A stretch of DNA of 64,000 nt from Nissolia schottii (GCA_003254905.1 QANU01043828.1:48990-112989); one strand, 5' to 3'. Positions 21,894 to 34,460 are shown, counted from the stretch's first letter. Numbers and translations are program-made. Notes: generated by a model from the sequence alone, not told the origin.

Positions 21894-23290
21894 TTCATAA
21901 TGATGGACATGGGGCTTCAAAAAAGCCGTCAAAGTAAAAAATATCCGTTGGTATTGGCTTTATATCCATAGAAAATTACGTCAGTATAAGGTGTATTTGG
22001 TATAGTGAGCCCTTAGTCTCACTCATGACAACAAACATTAAGTTCAATGATTAAATTATGATAATTCAAATTAGAGTAAAACTCTAAATTAGTTATGACC
22101 GAATCATTATCACACAAATTTGTTTATGTAAAAATTAGAGGATTTGGATGTTTAAAGTGAGGTGGGGATTTTATTTTAGTTGATAAAATGACGATTTTCA
22201 CTGTTTTATTAAGTTTTGTGTATGGATTCTATTTTGTTTTTTTTANGGTTTTGTTGGTTTCAAAATAAAAATAATGGGATTAAATTACGCTAATATTCGT
22301 TGGAAATTTATTTCATTTCAAAATATAAAAAGTGTCGCTTGGCATATCATAATTTTTCGTACGTAATTATTTTGAATTAAATATGACATATTTGTATCGT
22401 ATTTAAATTAATTTACAATTATTATATGTATGTAATTAACCTATTTTTATTTTATGTTAGAATAGTTTTTCTTTATTCTCTCTTCTGATCTTTGTTTTTT
22501 GAGTATTTTAAGGGGGACGGTCATTCTTCTTTTTTGATGGCAACCATACTGCCTTTTCTTCTTCATTATTTAGGTTTTTTATAATATTTTCGTTCTCCTT
22601 TCTAAATGTTTTTATTTCCCTTTATGGTGGTTTCGTTCTCTTTTATAGGTAGTTTTGGTTCTCTTGTTAGTATTTTTTGTATAACGGTCATACAGATAAA
22701 TAAGATATGTAGATTTATTGTGAAAGGAGGCATCACACATTCTTTAAACTACAATACTTCTTATGTTGGTATTCAATGTGAAAGATGTTTAGACATCAAT
22801 AGTATTTAGGCAATGCATAAAGCCACAAACCAAGTTAATTCAGAATGTAAAATATATTCGTATCTTATTACCATTAGATATGATGTACTTTGTCAATTTG
22901 TAAGTGCTGTTAGATTTTTCTATGAATAAATTTATTTTTCAGTAAAAAAAACCCTATTTTTATTTCATTACAAAAGAATATTTTTATTTAAAAATAAAGA
23001 AAATAAAATAATTATACATTGTTAAATTTTGTTCAATAATTATCATTTTTTTTTCATTCAAATATGTTTGAGAAGTGATTTTTCATTCCATTATTATAAG
23101 TTTTTAAGAAAAAGTTTTTTTTTATATGTCACATCCATACATTTTAACAACTTCTAATTTTGATAATAAGTATTTTTATAATTACATCGAAACATGATAT
23201 AATTCTTTGCTTCTACTTCTAATTCTAATTTTGATTCAACTTCTAAAAAAATACTTTAAAGAATGCTTAAATATTCGTGAAAGGTTTACT
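21894..23290. other. Intergenic AT-rich DNA, nothing recognised
   Basis: Very AT-rich with poly-T runs and one ambiguous base (22246). No coding region or structured repeat identified. Confidence 0.5.
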
Positions 23291-23377
23291 CAGTAACTTA
23301 TTTATTGGGGAGGAGGCCCATAAACCTAAGGAGACTTACATTGATGCGTTAAGTGATAAATCACATAAGCGAGTTAG
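23291..23377 (-). mobile_element. Partial unit of the ~410-bp array
   Basis: ggaggaggcccataaacctaagg...gcgagtta resembles the ggaggtggagcccacaaacatgagg...gtgagt part of the units at 23826-24750. It is therefore the left remnant of a further unit, separated from the rest by the TRIM at 23378-23811. Confidence 0.6.
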
Positions 23378-23811
23378 TATTATGACTTAAGCCCATTAAG
23401 AGAGCCCAACCCCAAAGACTAGCCCATTAGGTAGGAGAGCTTCATGGCTTAAGTACCACATTGAGTTTCATTGTTTACTCAATATTGGATTCATAACATT
23501 GCTGACCCCTTTAAGGGCTGACGTCCACAATGACTTCACCCAATCGACACTGACCCAATGGTAGCCTTTTCCATCTTGGCCACTTCACTCATCTATCAGT
23601 ACTCGGCTCAATAGTAGGGGACCCACTATTGACCTTAATCCAACCTATATGTAACCCTTTCCGTAGCCCAACCTCTCAAGGAGAGCACCAATTTTTATGA
23701 CTTAAGCCCACAAAGAGACCAATCCAAAAGGCTAGTCTATTAGGTGGGAGAGCTTCATGGCTTAAGTACCACATTGGGTTTCCTTGTTTACTCAATATGG
23801 GACTCATAACA
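23378..23811 (-). mobile_element. TRIM element (terminal-repeat retrotransposon in miniature), minus strand
   Basis: 434 bp with two direct terminal repeats of about 120 bp (23378-23498 and 23694-23811), sharing tatgacttaagccca...gcttcatggcttaagtaccacattg...ctcataaca. The flanking 5-bp duplication gttag is perfect (23373-23377 and 23812-23816). On the minus strand the LTR starts TGTTATGA, is followed by TTGGTGCTCTCCTTGAGAGG (primer-binding site, 23671-23690), and a purine-rich AAAGGGGTCAGCAA precedes the 3' copy. There is no coding capacity. Confidence 0.85.
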
Positions 23812-23825
23812 GTTAGACGCTATAT

Positions 23826-24750
23826 CTTGACCCAAAACCTTAAGGAAATAGGCCTATGGCTTCCCTCATTTATAAACCCTATCCACTTACTCTATCACTA
23901 ACCAATGTGAAACATTTTACTACACTCGTACTTTGAAATCTGACAATCTTCCTCTCAAGTGTGAGGCTCATATCAGTGTCTAGCTCATCCTCCAGCAAAA
24001 GCTCATCTGAGTGTTCAATGGTGCCCTATCAGAGTATTCAGCGGTGTTAACAAGAGTTAGACCTTCTCTTTTGGATCTCATGTCAAAATCCAACGACCAC
24101 CATTGCTCTAATACTTACTTAGGTCTATTCAAACCATCGACTCTGATACCACATGTAAAGGAGGTGGAGCCCACAAACATGAGGAGATCTAATTGATGGG
24201 CTAACTGAGAAACCACAAGTGAGTCAAATGTCACATCTTGAACTTAAGTCTTAATGCAACAAGTTTATGTTTCCTACCACAGATAAACTTTCTACTTAGT
24301 TCATCACTAACTAATGTGAGATATTTTACTACATTCATACTTGAAATCTATCAATCTACCCCTCAAGTGTGAGACCCATATCAGTGTCTAGCCCTTTTCA
24401 ACAGAAACTCATCCAAGTATTCAATGTTGTCCCATCTAAGTATTCGTTGCGTTAACAAAAATTACATATGCTCTTTAGGATCTCACACTTGGATCCAACG
24501 ACTACCATTGCTTCAATACTCACCCAGACCAATTCAAATTATCAGCTCTGATACCACTTGTAGGGGAGGGGGAGCCAATAAACTCGAGGAGATCTACATC
24601 AATTTGAGCTAACTGAGAAACCACACAAGTGAGTTGGACGCCACATCTTGACCCAAAACCTTAATGCAATGGCTCTATGATTCCTCCCACTAATAAACTC
24701 TTCACTTAGTCCATCATTAATAAATGTGAGAACTTTTATTTCAATCACAC
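23826..24750 (-). repeat. Tandem array of ~410-bp units with tRNA-Met primer-binding-site-like motif
   Basis: Units begin CTTGACCC/CTTGAACT at 23826, 24237 and 24647 (periods 411 and 410); the third is partial. Each full unit contains, on the minus strand, TGGTATCAGAG (at about 24142-24153 and 24547-24558), the primer-binding site complementary to initiator tRNA-Met used by many plant LTR elements. This suggests LTR-internal-LTR-internal tandem copies of a small non-coding retroelement. Confidence 0.75.
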
Positions 24751-27420
24751 TTAAAAATCACCATTATTTTTGTGACTCGTCAAATAATAAAATTTTAAGA
24801 ATATTATCACCTAATGTTCTCAAAATGTTATTGGCCCAAATGTTTATTTCATCATAACTCCAACTACTCTGGGATGAGCTGAGTGAGGTTATGACTATTC
24901 ACCCTGAGATCGACCTCACAATAGTTCCGTCATTTTGTTCGCAAATTTCATATCATGCTTATGAATCTTGAAGTGCATTCTATTTATGTTTTAAATTTAC
25001 ATTTGTATTATTCTTTTTAAATCACCAATAAACTTTTTTATAGTTCCGGATGAAGTTTTTCTTTATGATTCCCGGATGAAGCTTCCTGTCACCGTACGGA
25101 TTATTAATTAAAAATAATGTCAATGAGTGAGAATTACTAAAATAAAAGTGTCAATGAGGAGACGCAACCCACCAAATCACAGTCGGCGCAATAGTGCAAG
25201 AATACAACAATATCTCTTATTTTATGTATGGAACCCCCAGCCCCAAATGGCAATGTGTGGGTGGGGGAAAAAATTCCTATGAATTATCGCATGAGTTTTT
25301 CAATAAATACAAACACATAAATTAACTCTACAAAATATTAAAAGAGACATACCTGTTTAAAATACATGGGTTTATATATATCCTAATCGCCATGTGTGGG
25401 ACGTGGTGAGAATCAAGTTGTTGCCCATGTTCATGCTGGATGAGTAGACGCCATTAGCGACATCAAGATATTTTATTCTGGCAGAGTGATGCTTACAAGT
25501 CACAATGCTTGTCGTTTTACGGAGACGTGGCAATTCGAAACCACATTTTCCAAATACCAATAATCACTTCGATTTTTTTTATTTCAACCACTAATATTCG
25601 AAGCTGACACTTTAATACTCTTTCCCTTTCGCAACTTCAGTCATTTTCTAATTTTTTTTTTTAGAGTTTCAAAATATTTATCAATTTGTGATATTGGAGT
25701 AATATATATATTCTATTTACACCCATTAAATATAAAAAATAATAATATAATATTGATTGTATTAATAAAAATGTATTTTTTTTATAAAAAATTAATTTTG
25801 TCTACTCGTATATTTTTATACTATTTTCAAGACTTATTTTTGTTCGTTTTAATCAATATATTGTTAAAATTTTTTATCAATGTTATAAAACAAAGGAAAT
25901 ACTTAATACAATTTTTTTTCTATATTAATATTTTTTCTTAAATTATTACAAGACTCAAACTCAAAATTTTAAAGAGAATAAATGCAATAATTATTTTTAT
26001 TGATCAACACTACTATATATATATATCAACATTTTATTCATTATTAACAATGAATCACATCACTAGTAAATTTAAATTTCAGCTGCAATAAAATCTGCTT
26101 ATAAAATAATTTAAAATTTTATATATTAATAATTAAAATTTTAATTATTCCTAATAAAAAATATATTAAAAGAACTATATTTATTATTAGTTATTTTACG
26201 TCTGTTGAATTTTAAAAAGTATTTAAAATTATTCAATTCTCCTAAATATTTAAAATGAACGTTACCAAAATAAAAATAAAAATATGAAAATCGTCCATTG
26301 CATAAAAAATATTCAACACGAAATTTTTTAAGACGTATTTTTCAATATCCATATATAATTTGTTGAGGATAAAAAGCAAAAGTTGGTTCACCTTATTATT
26401 CTTAATTTATTCATGACAAATGTCAATTAAAGATGCATGCTAAATTTAAAATTATTTTTTGTTGATTATCGATAAGTCCTGTGATTTGTCTAGGAACCTT
26501 GACCTAATTCTCCATTGTGGTGAATATCCTACACATTGTAAAGTAATTATACTTTTAAGAAATTATCACAAACTGTTTATATTACATTTGGATACGAGAT
26601 AGTATATCCTAAGGGGGAAATGTTGATTTTAATTCCCAAGCTCAAGTAATTTTGATTTTTAAATTTTAAAATTTGACTTTTTAATTATTAAAATTGTAAG
26701 TTACAGATTAAATTAGTCTCTCAATTTATTATCATTATTGTATTGTCATGTTTTCACTAATTTTTCACATTAAATGAGAATATGATAACAATAGAGACTG
26801 TGTGATAACACTAAAAACTAAAAAATGGTTGTGACAATACTTAGAGTTACTAATTTTAGTTGTTATTACAGTTTTATTTACTACTATAGTTGCTCTGACG
26901 ACCTCATTTATAGTTTCAAGTGTAACTACAACTCAATTTATAGTATTAATTGTTATTACTATCTCTTCTAACGTGATAAATAAACGAAAATGTGATAATA
27001 TAGTAATGATAATCAATTGAGACTGATTTGACCTAGAATTTACAATTTTAGAAATTAAAAGTTTAAATTTAAATTTCAAGAATAAAAGTGATTCAAGCTT
27101 ATACTTTTAAGGACCAAAATGAGCATTTCTCGGTATCTTAGGTAATTCTTTTTGTGTTGGTACATATCTTAAGTTTTTTTTTTTCCTTGAAAATGTATAT
27201 GGACTCCACTAACCTTGTTTTTGTTATACATATCTTAAGTAATTATATATATATATACACACATAATATTATGATTTTAAATTAACTATTCATAAAAGTG
27301 TTAACGCACGCAAGATTACGATTGTCTATTTAACACTAAAATTTGTCAAGTACGAACCTAAAGTTTTCATAAAGCATTTGATCAAAATTTAATATGAATT
27401 TAATTCTTATATGCTGTCAA
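24751..27420. other. Intergenic AT-rich DNA, nothing recognised
   Basis: Long stretch of AT-rich sequence with short AT microsatellites (for example 26012-26025). Small open frames encode only low-complexity Phe/Ile/Lys-rich peptides. No feature supported. Confidence 0.5.
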
Positions 27421-27498
27421 NNNNNNNNNNNNNNNNNNNNNNNNNNNNNNNNNNNNNNNNNNNNNNNNNNNNNNNNNNNNNNNNNNNNNNNNNNNNNN
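27421..27498. other. Assembly gap (78 N)
   Basis: Run of N, immediately followed by an (AT)n run to about 27520. Confidence 1.
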
Positions 27499-27729
27499 AT
27501 ATATATATATATATATATATAAACTATGCGCAATCATCTAATATATATTGCTATATCATTATAGTGTTTAATTAACCCTTATAACTATTGTTTACCAAAA
27601 AAAAAAACTTACAACTATTTTTTTTATAGACAATGGGGTAAACTACCCTAAACAAAACAAAGACTACATCCCCATAATACGAGGGGATAAAGTACCAGCT
27701 CTATTAACTAATAAAGTTAAGAATAGAAA

Positions 27730-28820
27730 ACTAGGAATAGACTCATAAGTATTGTACCGGAGTGGTACGTTTCGGATCCTGGAGCTCCACAGATGACGTC
27801 TGGACGGGGCGGGTACCTGCAAGGACTCCGATGCTTAAGTCAGTAGAGGTTCGAGATGTTAGTCAAAAGTAGTGGTTTAGAGTCTAAGAGTTTACCTGAT
27901 AGGTTGGCCGTGTTTATATACCTGCATGGCATCCGCGATTTCCTCAACCCCGTGGATATTCTTCCAGTTGGCTCCGGGGATCGCGGAGTGATGCCTGCTG
28001 GGGAGAGTCCATTACGGGGATATCTTTCCTGTTTTGCCTCCAGGGATCATGGAGTGATGGCAGCTGATTGATTTGGAGTCGGTTCAGGTTGCGTTGGCTC
28101 TGTCGGGTCATTCCGCAGGTTTGTGCTGTCATATCCACTTGGGCTGCGCTCGTGGGCTGACCGTGGAAATTCCACGGAACGGGCCTAAGAGGCCCAGTCC
28201 GTAACAGGAGCCCCCCAACTTGGGGGCGGAGTGTAACTTCGCGGTCCTAGTTAATTTATTCCCGCGGAGGTGGTGGGTGCTACTCGGGGGCATGACGGTT
28301 GGGTTGGAGCTTTTGGGGATCGTACGATTGGATGGGGGTCACGTCTGGGGTTTTTAGCCCGCTCGATTACTGCGACGTGGATTGCTTTTGGTTTTGTCTT
28401 CCCAAGGAGTGGGTTTCAGAGGTGTAATGATGGCTTTTTAGCATGAAATGTTTTGCTTTCTTCCCCAATCCTTGCTGGTGTTCTTTGCTGGTGCTGTTTG
28501 GACGAGTTCCGCCTCTTGCTCTTCCTTGTTCTCGTCATCGATTTATTCTTGGTAAGCTCTTTTCCTTTTTCTTTTGTGTTTAGGTGCCACTATTCTGAGT
28601 GAATGTTTCTTTTTGCGGTGCGTCTTGAATTTCATCTTCTATATTGAACATTTCTGGTTCCCTTTTTCTGTGTTGAGATAATGGATGTTCCTTATATTCT
28701 CTGGTGCTCTGTCGAATGTGTTTTCTGGGTTTTTGGGGTAGATGTTGGTGACCTCTTGTGCTGGGGAATATGTTGATAGGGGTCCTCTTTTTTTTTTTTT
28801 TTGCTTTCAGTAGTTTGGTA
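27730..28820 (+). mobile_element. 5' region (putative LTR/leader) of a PF04195-type retroelement
   Basis: GC-richer than its surroundings, with gaggcccagtccgtaacagg and GGAGCCCCCCAACTTGGGGG (28207-28226), a layout common around the LTR end of elements encoding the putative gypsy-type transposon domain. A possible leader intron runs from the donor ttg/gtaagc (28551) to the acceptor ttgctttcag (28801-28810), eleven bases before the ORF start codon. Confidence 0.45.
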
Positions 28821-29492
28821 ATGGGGAAGTTGAAGAAAAGCTTCCGAGAGTTTAAGCGACCACGCCCCCTTCAGGGAAGGCACAAGCGGTTATCGTACAG
28901 TTGGATCGAACCGAAGGTTTTTACCATCCCTTCGATCATCCGCGGAGCACATATCGAGCATATGAGTAGAGCTTTGGTGCTGACAGAGGAGGGTGTAGAG
29001 GATCACAAATATAGGTTAGAGGAGGCTTCCACGGATGAGAGGGTGTGCATGGCGCGGCACAAGGACACTCCTCACTTTCTGTGGATGTATGAAGATTTCT
29101 TTTCTCGGTTGGGAATTAGGCTACCTTTTTCTCTTTTCGAGAAGGAGGTGATGAGGTTGTGTGCATTTAGTTCGACTCAGCTTCATCCTAATGGATGGGC
29201 TTTGCTCCGCGGATTCCAAATAGCTTGCGAGAGGTTCGGCGTGGAGGCTTTTCCCAATACTTTTCTGAGTTTGTACACCTTGATAAACCCTAAGGGGTCC
29301 GTGGTCCCTGGGACACAGTTCAGGTATCCCAACTGGCGTACCTTTAAAAGTGCTCCCGGACGCGGATATTCTCTCGGTGGGAAGATTCTTATCAAGAGTT
29401 TAAATGGAAGTATTTCAAAGTCTTTTCTGCTTCCGGGACGAACACGTTCTGGGAGGGGGATCAGGATACGGTGGTGGGGATATCATGCTATT
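28821..29492 (+). pseudogene. Putative gypsy-type transposon domain protein (PF04195-like), frameshifted and truncated
   Basis: From ATG 28821 (MGKLKKSFREFKRPRPLQ) the frame is open. It carries FFSRLGIRLPFSLFEKEVM and STQLHPNGWALLRGFQIAC, the hallmark of the Pfam family named putative gypsy type transposon. Near 29383 the homologous reading moves to another frame (SYQEFKWKYFKVFSASGT) and soon hits a stop at about 29490; the original frame runs on to 29537 without homology. The rest of the protein is missing because the LTR tail (29538-29706) follows. The function of this domain is unknown. It is a piece of a retroelement, not a host gene. Confidence 0.7.
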
Positions 29493-29537
29493 AGAACATC
29501 AATATTCACCGCCTTCTCGAACACGCATGGCTTCTAG

Positions 29538-29706
29538 TTTATAAATGAGTAAAGAAAAGGAAAAGATTTCAAATTGGTCCATATTTTCAGTAAGAAAATA
29601 TTTTCAATCATAAATATGGGGCTGGAAGTATCCCAACCAAAGCAGTTAACAACCTTGTGAGCATTGCTTACGACTATAGCGTAAGCAGCAAGTAGGGGTG
29701 TTACAC
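29538..29706 (+). mobile_element. 3' tail of a long-LTR family member (L3)
   Basis: tcaaattggtccatattttc, then CCCAACCAAAGCAGTTAACA, gtgagcattgcttacgac and the terminus GGGGTGTTACA match the 3' ends of L1, L2 and the minus-strand copies L4/L5. Only the last ~165 bp are present. It joins the PF04195-like ORF on its left and a LINE fragment on its right. Confidence 0.8.
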
Positions 29707-30258
29707 TTACCAAAAGCTTGATGATGAGAGTGTTCTTGAATGGCCGGCACCAACCCTCATATTCCTCCAAGAAGATCGAGATCTTAGGTTTCTTGACAAA
29801 AGGGGCTAACAGGGGAGGGAGAGCTTCAATCTTATCATGAGACGACACATATTCTTCTGTCACCAATTGTACTATCTCCTTGGGATGCAACTGGAACTCA
29901 TTGGTCTCCCTTGTGCATGCATCCTTGTATGATAGCCTTGAGTTTCCCCTGTATTCAGCTGACTTGGAGTGGGTTCTCCTTAAGGACTCAGATTCGAATC
30001 CACATCTTCTACTACTGCATCTGCCTGGCATGCAGCTTCAATCCCATTCGCCACTATTGGATCCTCGTTGGCCATTACCACATCATTGATACTTTGTTCC
30101 TCTTTTGTGGCATTGATTTTCTTGTTACACCTTACTACTTGATCTTCTTCCTTTTTAGACCGCATCATGTTATCCGCCATTTGCATGAAGGCCATCCCCT
30201 GCCAATAGGCTAGTCTTAACCAAGGAACGAAATTGAAAATACTCATACTACAATGCAA
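29707..30258 (-). pseudogene. LINE (L1-type) ORF1 fragment with start of DUF4283-like domain
   Basis: On the minus strand two frames together give MADNMMRSKKEEDQVVRC near 30178, an Asp/Val-rich linker, HPKEIVQLVTEEYVSS, then EEYEGWCRPFKNTLIIKLL. The last motif is the typical start of the DUF4283 RNA-binding-like domain in plant L1 ORF1 proteins (W-C-x-P-W/F-K-x-x-L-I-I-K-L-L-G). The reading stops at the LTR terminus at 29707, so the domain is cut. A frameshift near 29985 separates the two pieces. The DUF4283 assignment is from the motif only. Confidence 0.55.
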
Positions 30259-30413
30259 GCTGTAGACATGAAAAAAACTTGCGACTATTAACAGTTTAAT
30301 ATTTGCTAAAACTTGATCGGATAGCTCTTTAAAAATCTTTTACAAGTCTCAAAATTAATTTCTTTTAATATTTAAAAAAAATTGTAGTTGAAGCGATCAA
30401 GCTATGTATATTA

Positions 30414-30944
30414 GGGCAAAACCGTCTTTTGGTCTTGTAATTATATCGGAAAGTTCACTTTGGTCCCATATTTTTTTTTTGGTTCAATTTGGTCCCATAT
30501 TTATTAAACGAGTCCTGCTACACGTACACCAAAAAGTATACACCATACATACACCCTATACTTATATACATAAAGTTTGTGTTTTAATGTCTGTAATGTT
30601 TGTGCACTTAATTAAGTATAATTGAGAATATCATCTATAAGTTTGTAATGTTTGTGCACTCATGAGAATAAAATTTGTGTATTATTAATAGTGTATGTGT
30701 GAGTGTATAAAATTAGGTGTATATGCATTTTTGTTATTAAATGTTAATTAGTTTGGTTTTCTGTTAGTCTTATTAACTGTCACGTTAATACCGTCTATTA
30801 GTGAATCAATTACGAGATTAACAAAGGACCAAACTGACTAACTTTTAATACACATGGGACCAAATATAAAAAAAAAAAGAAAAAAAAAGGCGGGATCAAG
30901 CCAATTTTTTCGGTAAAATTATGGGACAAAAATGGGTTTTACCC
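30414..30944. mobile_element. Mutator-like miniature element with perfect 9-bp TSD
   Basis: 531 bp. The left end GGGCAAAACCGTCTTTTGGT pairs with the right end, whose reverse strand starts GGGTAAAACCCATTTTTGTC; the inverted similarity extends about 55 bp. The flanks carry an exact 9-bp duplication tgtatatta (30405-30413 and 30945-30953). No coding region. Confidence 0.88.
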
Positions 30945-31186
30945 TGTATATTATTCATAATAATACGTTAGTATGAACTCATAAGAGGCGGCTTAAATAC
31001 CTAAACAAGTTAAGCAGTTAACCAAAGAGTAAAGAGCATTTGTAAATGATAACCGTGAAGTACTTGTCTAAAGGCAGCAATCATATAGCATTTTCAACAA
31101 TGATTAATCTTTACTGGTACACGAAAACCAGATAAGGACAAATAAAATTGCTTTAGTACTGTTTATTTACATACATTTATATATGT

Positions 31187-31262
31187 ATGTATATATATAT
31201 ATATATACATACATTTATATATATATATATATATGTGTGTGCGCGGATGTATGTATGTATAT
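31187..31262. repeat. Compound (TA)n/(TG)n microsatellite
   Basis: Runs of ATATATAT interrupted by acatacattt, then tgtgtgtgcg and tatgtatgtat. It lies about 50 bp upstream of the TATA-like motif of the upstream P5CS first exon. Confidence 0.9.
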
Positions 31263-31298
31263 GTGTCTGCTAATAAATTCTAACACTCAATCCAGTGC

Positions 31299-31308
31299 TT
31301 TAAATAGC
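31299..31308 (+). promoter_or_regulatory. TATA-like element before upstream P5CS exon 1'
   Basis: CTTTAAATAGC lies about 65 bp upstream of the ATG at 31368, a sensible distance for a TATA box with a short leader. Inferred from position and sequence only. Confidence 0.35.
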
Positions 31309-31367
31309 TAGCTCCTTGTCCTGAGAACTTCACCCTGATCTTCTTCTCACCACATAACACAGAAACG

Positions 31368-31535
31368 ATGCAGCCTTTAAAAAATGGCCTCAGCCTGTTT
31401 CTCAGCAACTCGGCCGAGTTGCCTCGCTCAAACGGGCCAACTCACTTAAACTCGCCCTCCTCAGACAAAGACGATTCGTGCAACATGGATCCTTCTCGAG
31501 CTTTCTTGAAGAATGCGAAGCGCCTCATCGTTAAG
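31368..31535 (+). CDS. Alternative or duplicated P5CS first exon (exon 1')
   Basis: An ATG at 31368 opens 56 codons whose last 17 residues, MDPSRAFLKNAKRLIVK, are the P5CS N-terminus. A donor follows (AAG/gttagt at 31536), in exactly the same phase as exon 1 of the intact gene (AAG/gtcaca). It could therefore splice to exon 2 at 35031 and give a 753-residue P5CS with a 39-residue Ser/Asn-rich N-terminal extension. No exon 2 copy follows it before 34461, so it is either an alternative first exon with its own promoter or the relic of a lost tandem P5CS copy. A TATA-like motif precedes it. The extension is not strongly basic or amphipathic, so an organelle signal is not obvious. Confidence 0.65.
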
Positions 31536-34376
31536 GTTAGTAGTGCTTTGCAGCTCAAACAAGCCAATTTGAGGGCTTTATATATATTCGAATTGAAATT
31601 TTCTTCAACATTTCACCATTTGTATGATTTACAAAACTCGTGTATGATTTAGTTTTTTCTCCTGCAACGATTTGTTCCCCAATTTTTGTATCTATTACTA
31701 GCCACGTTGCTGCCTGTAATCTTGTGTCAATTTTCGGAGGTTTTCTTTTTTTCTTTTTATATGTCAAAAATTTTCAGAATTTTCCATCCCAAATATTATT
31801 TTAACACTAAAATTAGTGTAGACACTAAGTCGACTCATAATACATGAGGTTCAAACTTACATCAAATGATAGTGATTGTGTGACCCCATGATTAGTTATG
31901 AGGAAGAGATTTAGTGTGAGTCTCTTAATTTGTTATACTCCCAATTCTTGCGAATTGGTTTGCGATTTTTTGGCGTACCAATTATCTTAATATTTGTAAC
32001 TGAAAACTCCAAACAAAATTTTGTGAACTGTTATCGAAATTTTGAGAAGAATTGATAACCTGTGAGATTGTGGACCACTCCTTAATAACACGTTCCAAAT
32101 GTCATCTTCGCACAGTGTGGCACTTTCATTGGCATAGTCGCCCAGAGACCTCCATTGGTGATGATTATTGAGGATGACTATCGGCAACATAACAGATCTA
32201 ATGAGCAATCGTGTGAGATATAAGAGAAGAGTGAGTTGAAAGAGAGAGACATGAGTTGAAAGAGTTATGCAACGACAGACTTAATGAGGATAAAATAGTG
32301 TTTTTAGGGTTTAGAGTTACTATTTTTATATTTTATTTTTAAATTTTATAAAAATTGGTCCTAAATGCAATGGAGTTTGGCTTTTAAAGATTTTAAAATT
32401 TTTCTTTACTGATGATAGTTTTTAATGCTTTTTTTAAATCTTTCTAATGTATAGATTTTTTAAAATTTATTTATTATTTTTGTAAAATATAATAAGAACG
32501 TACCGATTTATATTTTAGAGCGATCCATAAACCACAAACTAAAATAGTATACTGTCTATATATACCCTTCATGTACCATATATTTGATAAGATAGCGAAC
32601 TCCATATCGCGTACCCGTATCTATAGCCAAGAGTACTGCGTATCGCTTACCAATACCCGAGTACCACGTACAAGGCATGGTCTACACCAACTTTGATGTG
32701 TAAATGTGAGCTCCATCTGTTAAAATAATACCCGTGATTCCAAATATTGAATTTAATTTGATATTATAAGAGCCGTTTCTTTGGTTGGGCGATGGAAAGG
32801 GGACGAGGCCAGGTGTGATGCACTTTCCTGTCACAGGACTTATCCACCAAGAGCTCTTGTGTGTGTGTGTTTTTTTTTTTTTTNTTTAGCTCAGCCCCAC
32901 GTACCTATCATTGGTCGGGCTATATCATAACAAAAACGTTATTGGGCTATAATATATCTCTAAAATCCTTAAAAACGTAACCTATTTGGACGAATTACAT
33001 GACCAGAAAATGATTAGTCCTTTCGGGTTTACCTTTTTCGGCCTTAACTTCTAATTTTGCTTAGTGTAAATTTGTAAAAGTTTTCATAACAAATTGTACA
33101 ATGATCTCATTGTTATGGTGGTCACGAAAGGAATAGTACTCCAAAAACATTGTTGTGACTTGTGAGTACCTTAGCTTTTCCCTTCTCAGAGATGTTGATC
33201 AATCCCTTTCCTGATTTTGAAATAGAGATCACCACACGCATATTATTAAAAGGATTTTTCTACTAAGTTGTTTAAATATTGTTAAGGGATTTATAATAAA
33301 AATAGCCCGGAGTTTTTGTTTTTTTTTTTATATTTATTTTATACAGTTCGTGTTTTAAAATTTTAAGAATAGTATCTTTTCAATAAAAAAAATTATTTTC
33401 TTCAATAGTCTCACTTTTAAAGGTATCTACAAGTCTATGAAAAATTAGTCACTAAATTTGCACTAATAAATACTTTGATAGTGTAAAAAAAAATATTCGA
33501 AAACTCTTGTTAAATCGCGTAAAAAAAATTTGTAGACTACTTGTCTAAAATAATAGGCAAGTGCCACGTGTACGATTCCACTCAAACCAAACTGATTGTT
33601 AGTTTAATCTTTAAGTGCAACATGTACATATACATAGTAACTAAACTCTTAAATTATTAATAATAATGACAGAAAAAACTATTAACAGAGACAATTCTAT
33701 TGAGACGTGTTATTGTGGTGCACGCAGTAGAGACAAGGTAGCCACAAAAGGGGAAGACCCCCGATTAAATTTTTATTTGAAGTACCAAAAATAATTTTAG
33801 GGTTTTGCTAATTATGGACAATTATTTAGAATGGACAATTGTTTAGAAATAATAATAAAAAATTATTAAAATTGCAAAAATATGAAGTCTTCAATATATT
33901 AAAAGTCTTAAAAACTTCAAAATGTTTAACTTTTGATTTGATCTCTTAAAAGTTGTTCAGGATATTTGTTAGCAAAATTCTATTAACATTTTAGCAAAGC
34001 ATGTTCAGGTTGTTAGAAGAGAAATGTTATTTATACTCTCTAAGTCCATAAGCCAAGCGTCAATTATTGAGTGTGCGAGCATCACAAATTTCAGGGTGGG
34101 GGACTTTAAGGAGAATTCGTGAATTGGATTTCAGCCATGTTGTGATGAAGAGAAATTCTTACGCGTGTTTAATGCGATTTTCAAGAGTATTATCAAACTA
34201 ATTTGTTTTTATAACATTTTTTTTTAATTATTGCAAATTTGAGCATGTAAGAACTTTTCTCATAGATATGCCTCCCAATACGTGCCATGCTCGTCGCGTC
34301 TCTTGGAATAACCCTTTTACCAATGGAACATTAACTTAACTATGCTTCTCTCCTGCTTTATTTATTCATTTATTTA
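31536..34376. other. Intron 1' or intergenic DNA between the two P5CS first exons
   Basis: AT-rich with poly-T tracts and one ambiguous base (32884). I found no copy of P5CS exon 2 or later exons here and no other gene. A gttaat/gatcatct-rich stretch has no clear element boundaries. Confidence 0.5.
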
Positions 34377-34386
34377 TTTATATATC
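34377..34386 (+). promoter_or_regulatory. TATA-like element of P5CS
   Basis: TTTATATATC 75 bp upstream of the ATG at 34461, followed by a CT-rich leader typical of plant 5' UTRs. Positional inference. Confidence 0.45.
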
Positions 34387-34460
34387 TATTTTCTTCTTTT
34401 CTTGTTCACATAATTGGCGTGGACACGCACGCGAACTCACTTCTCCAGCTCTGACTTTGC

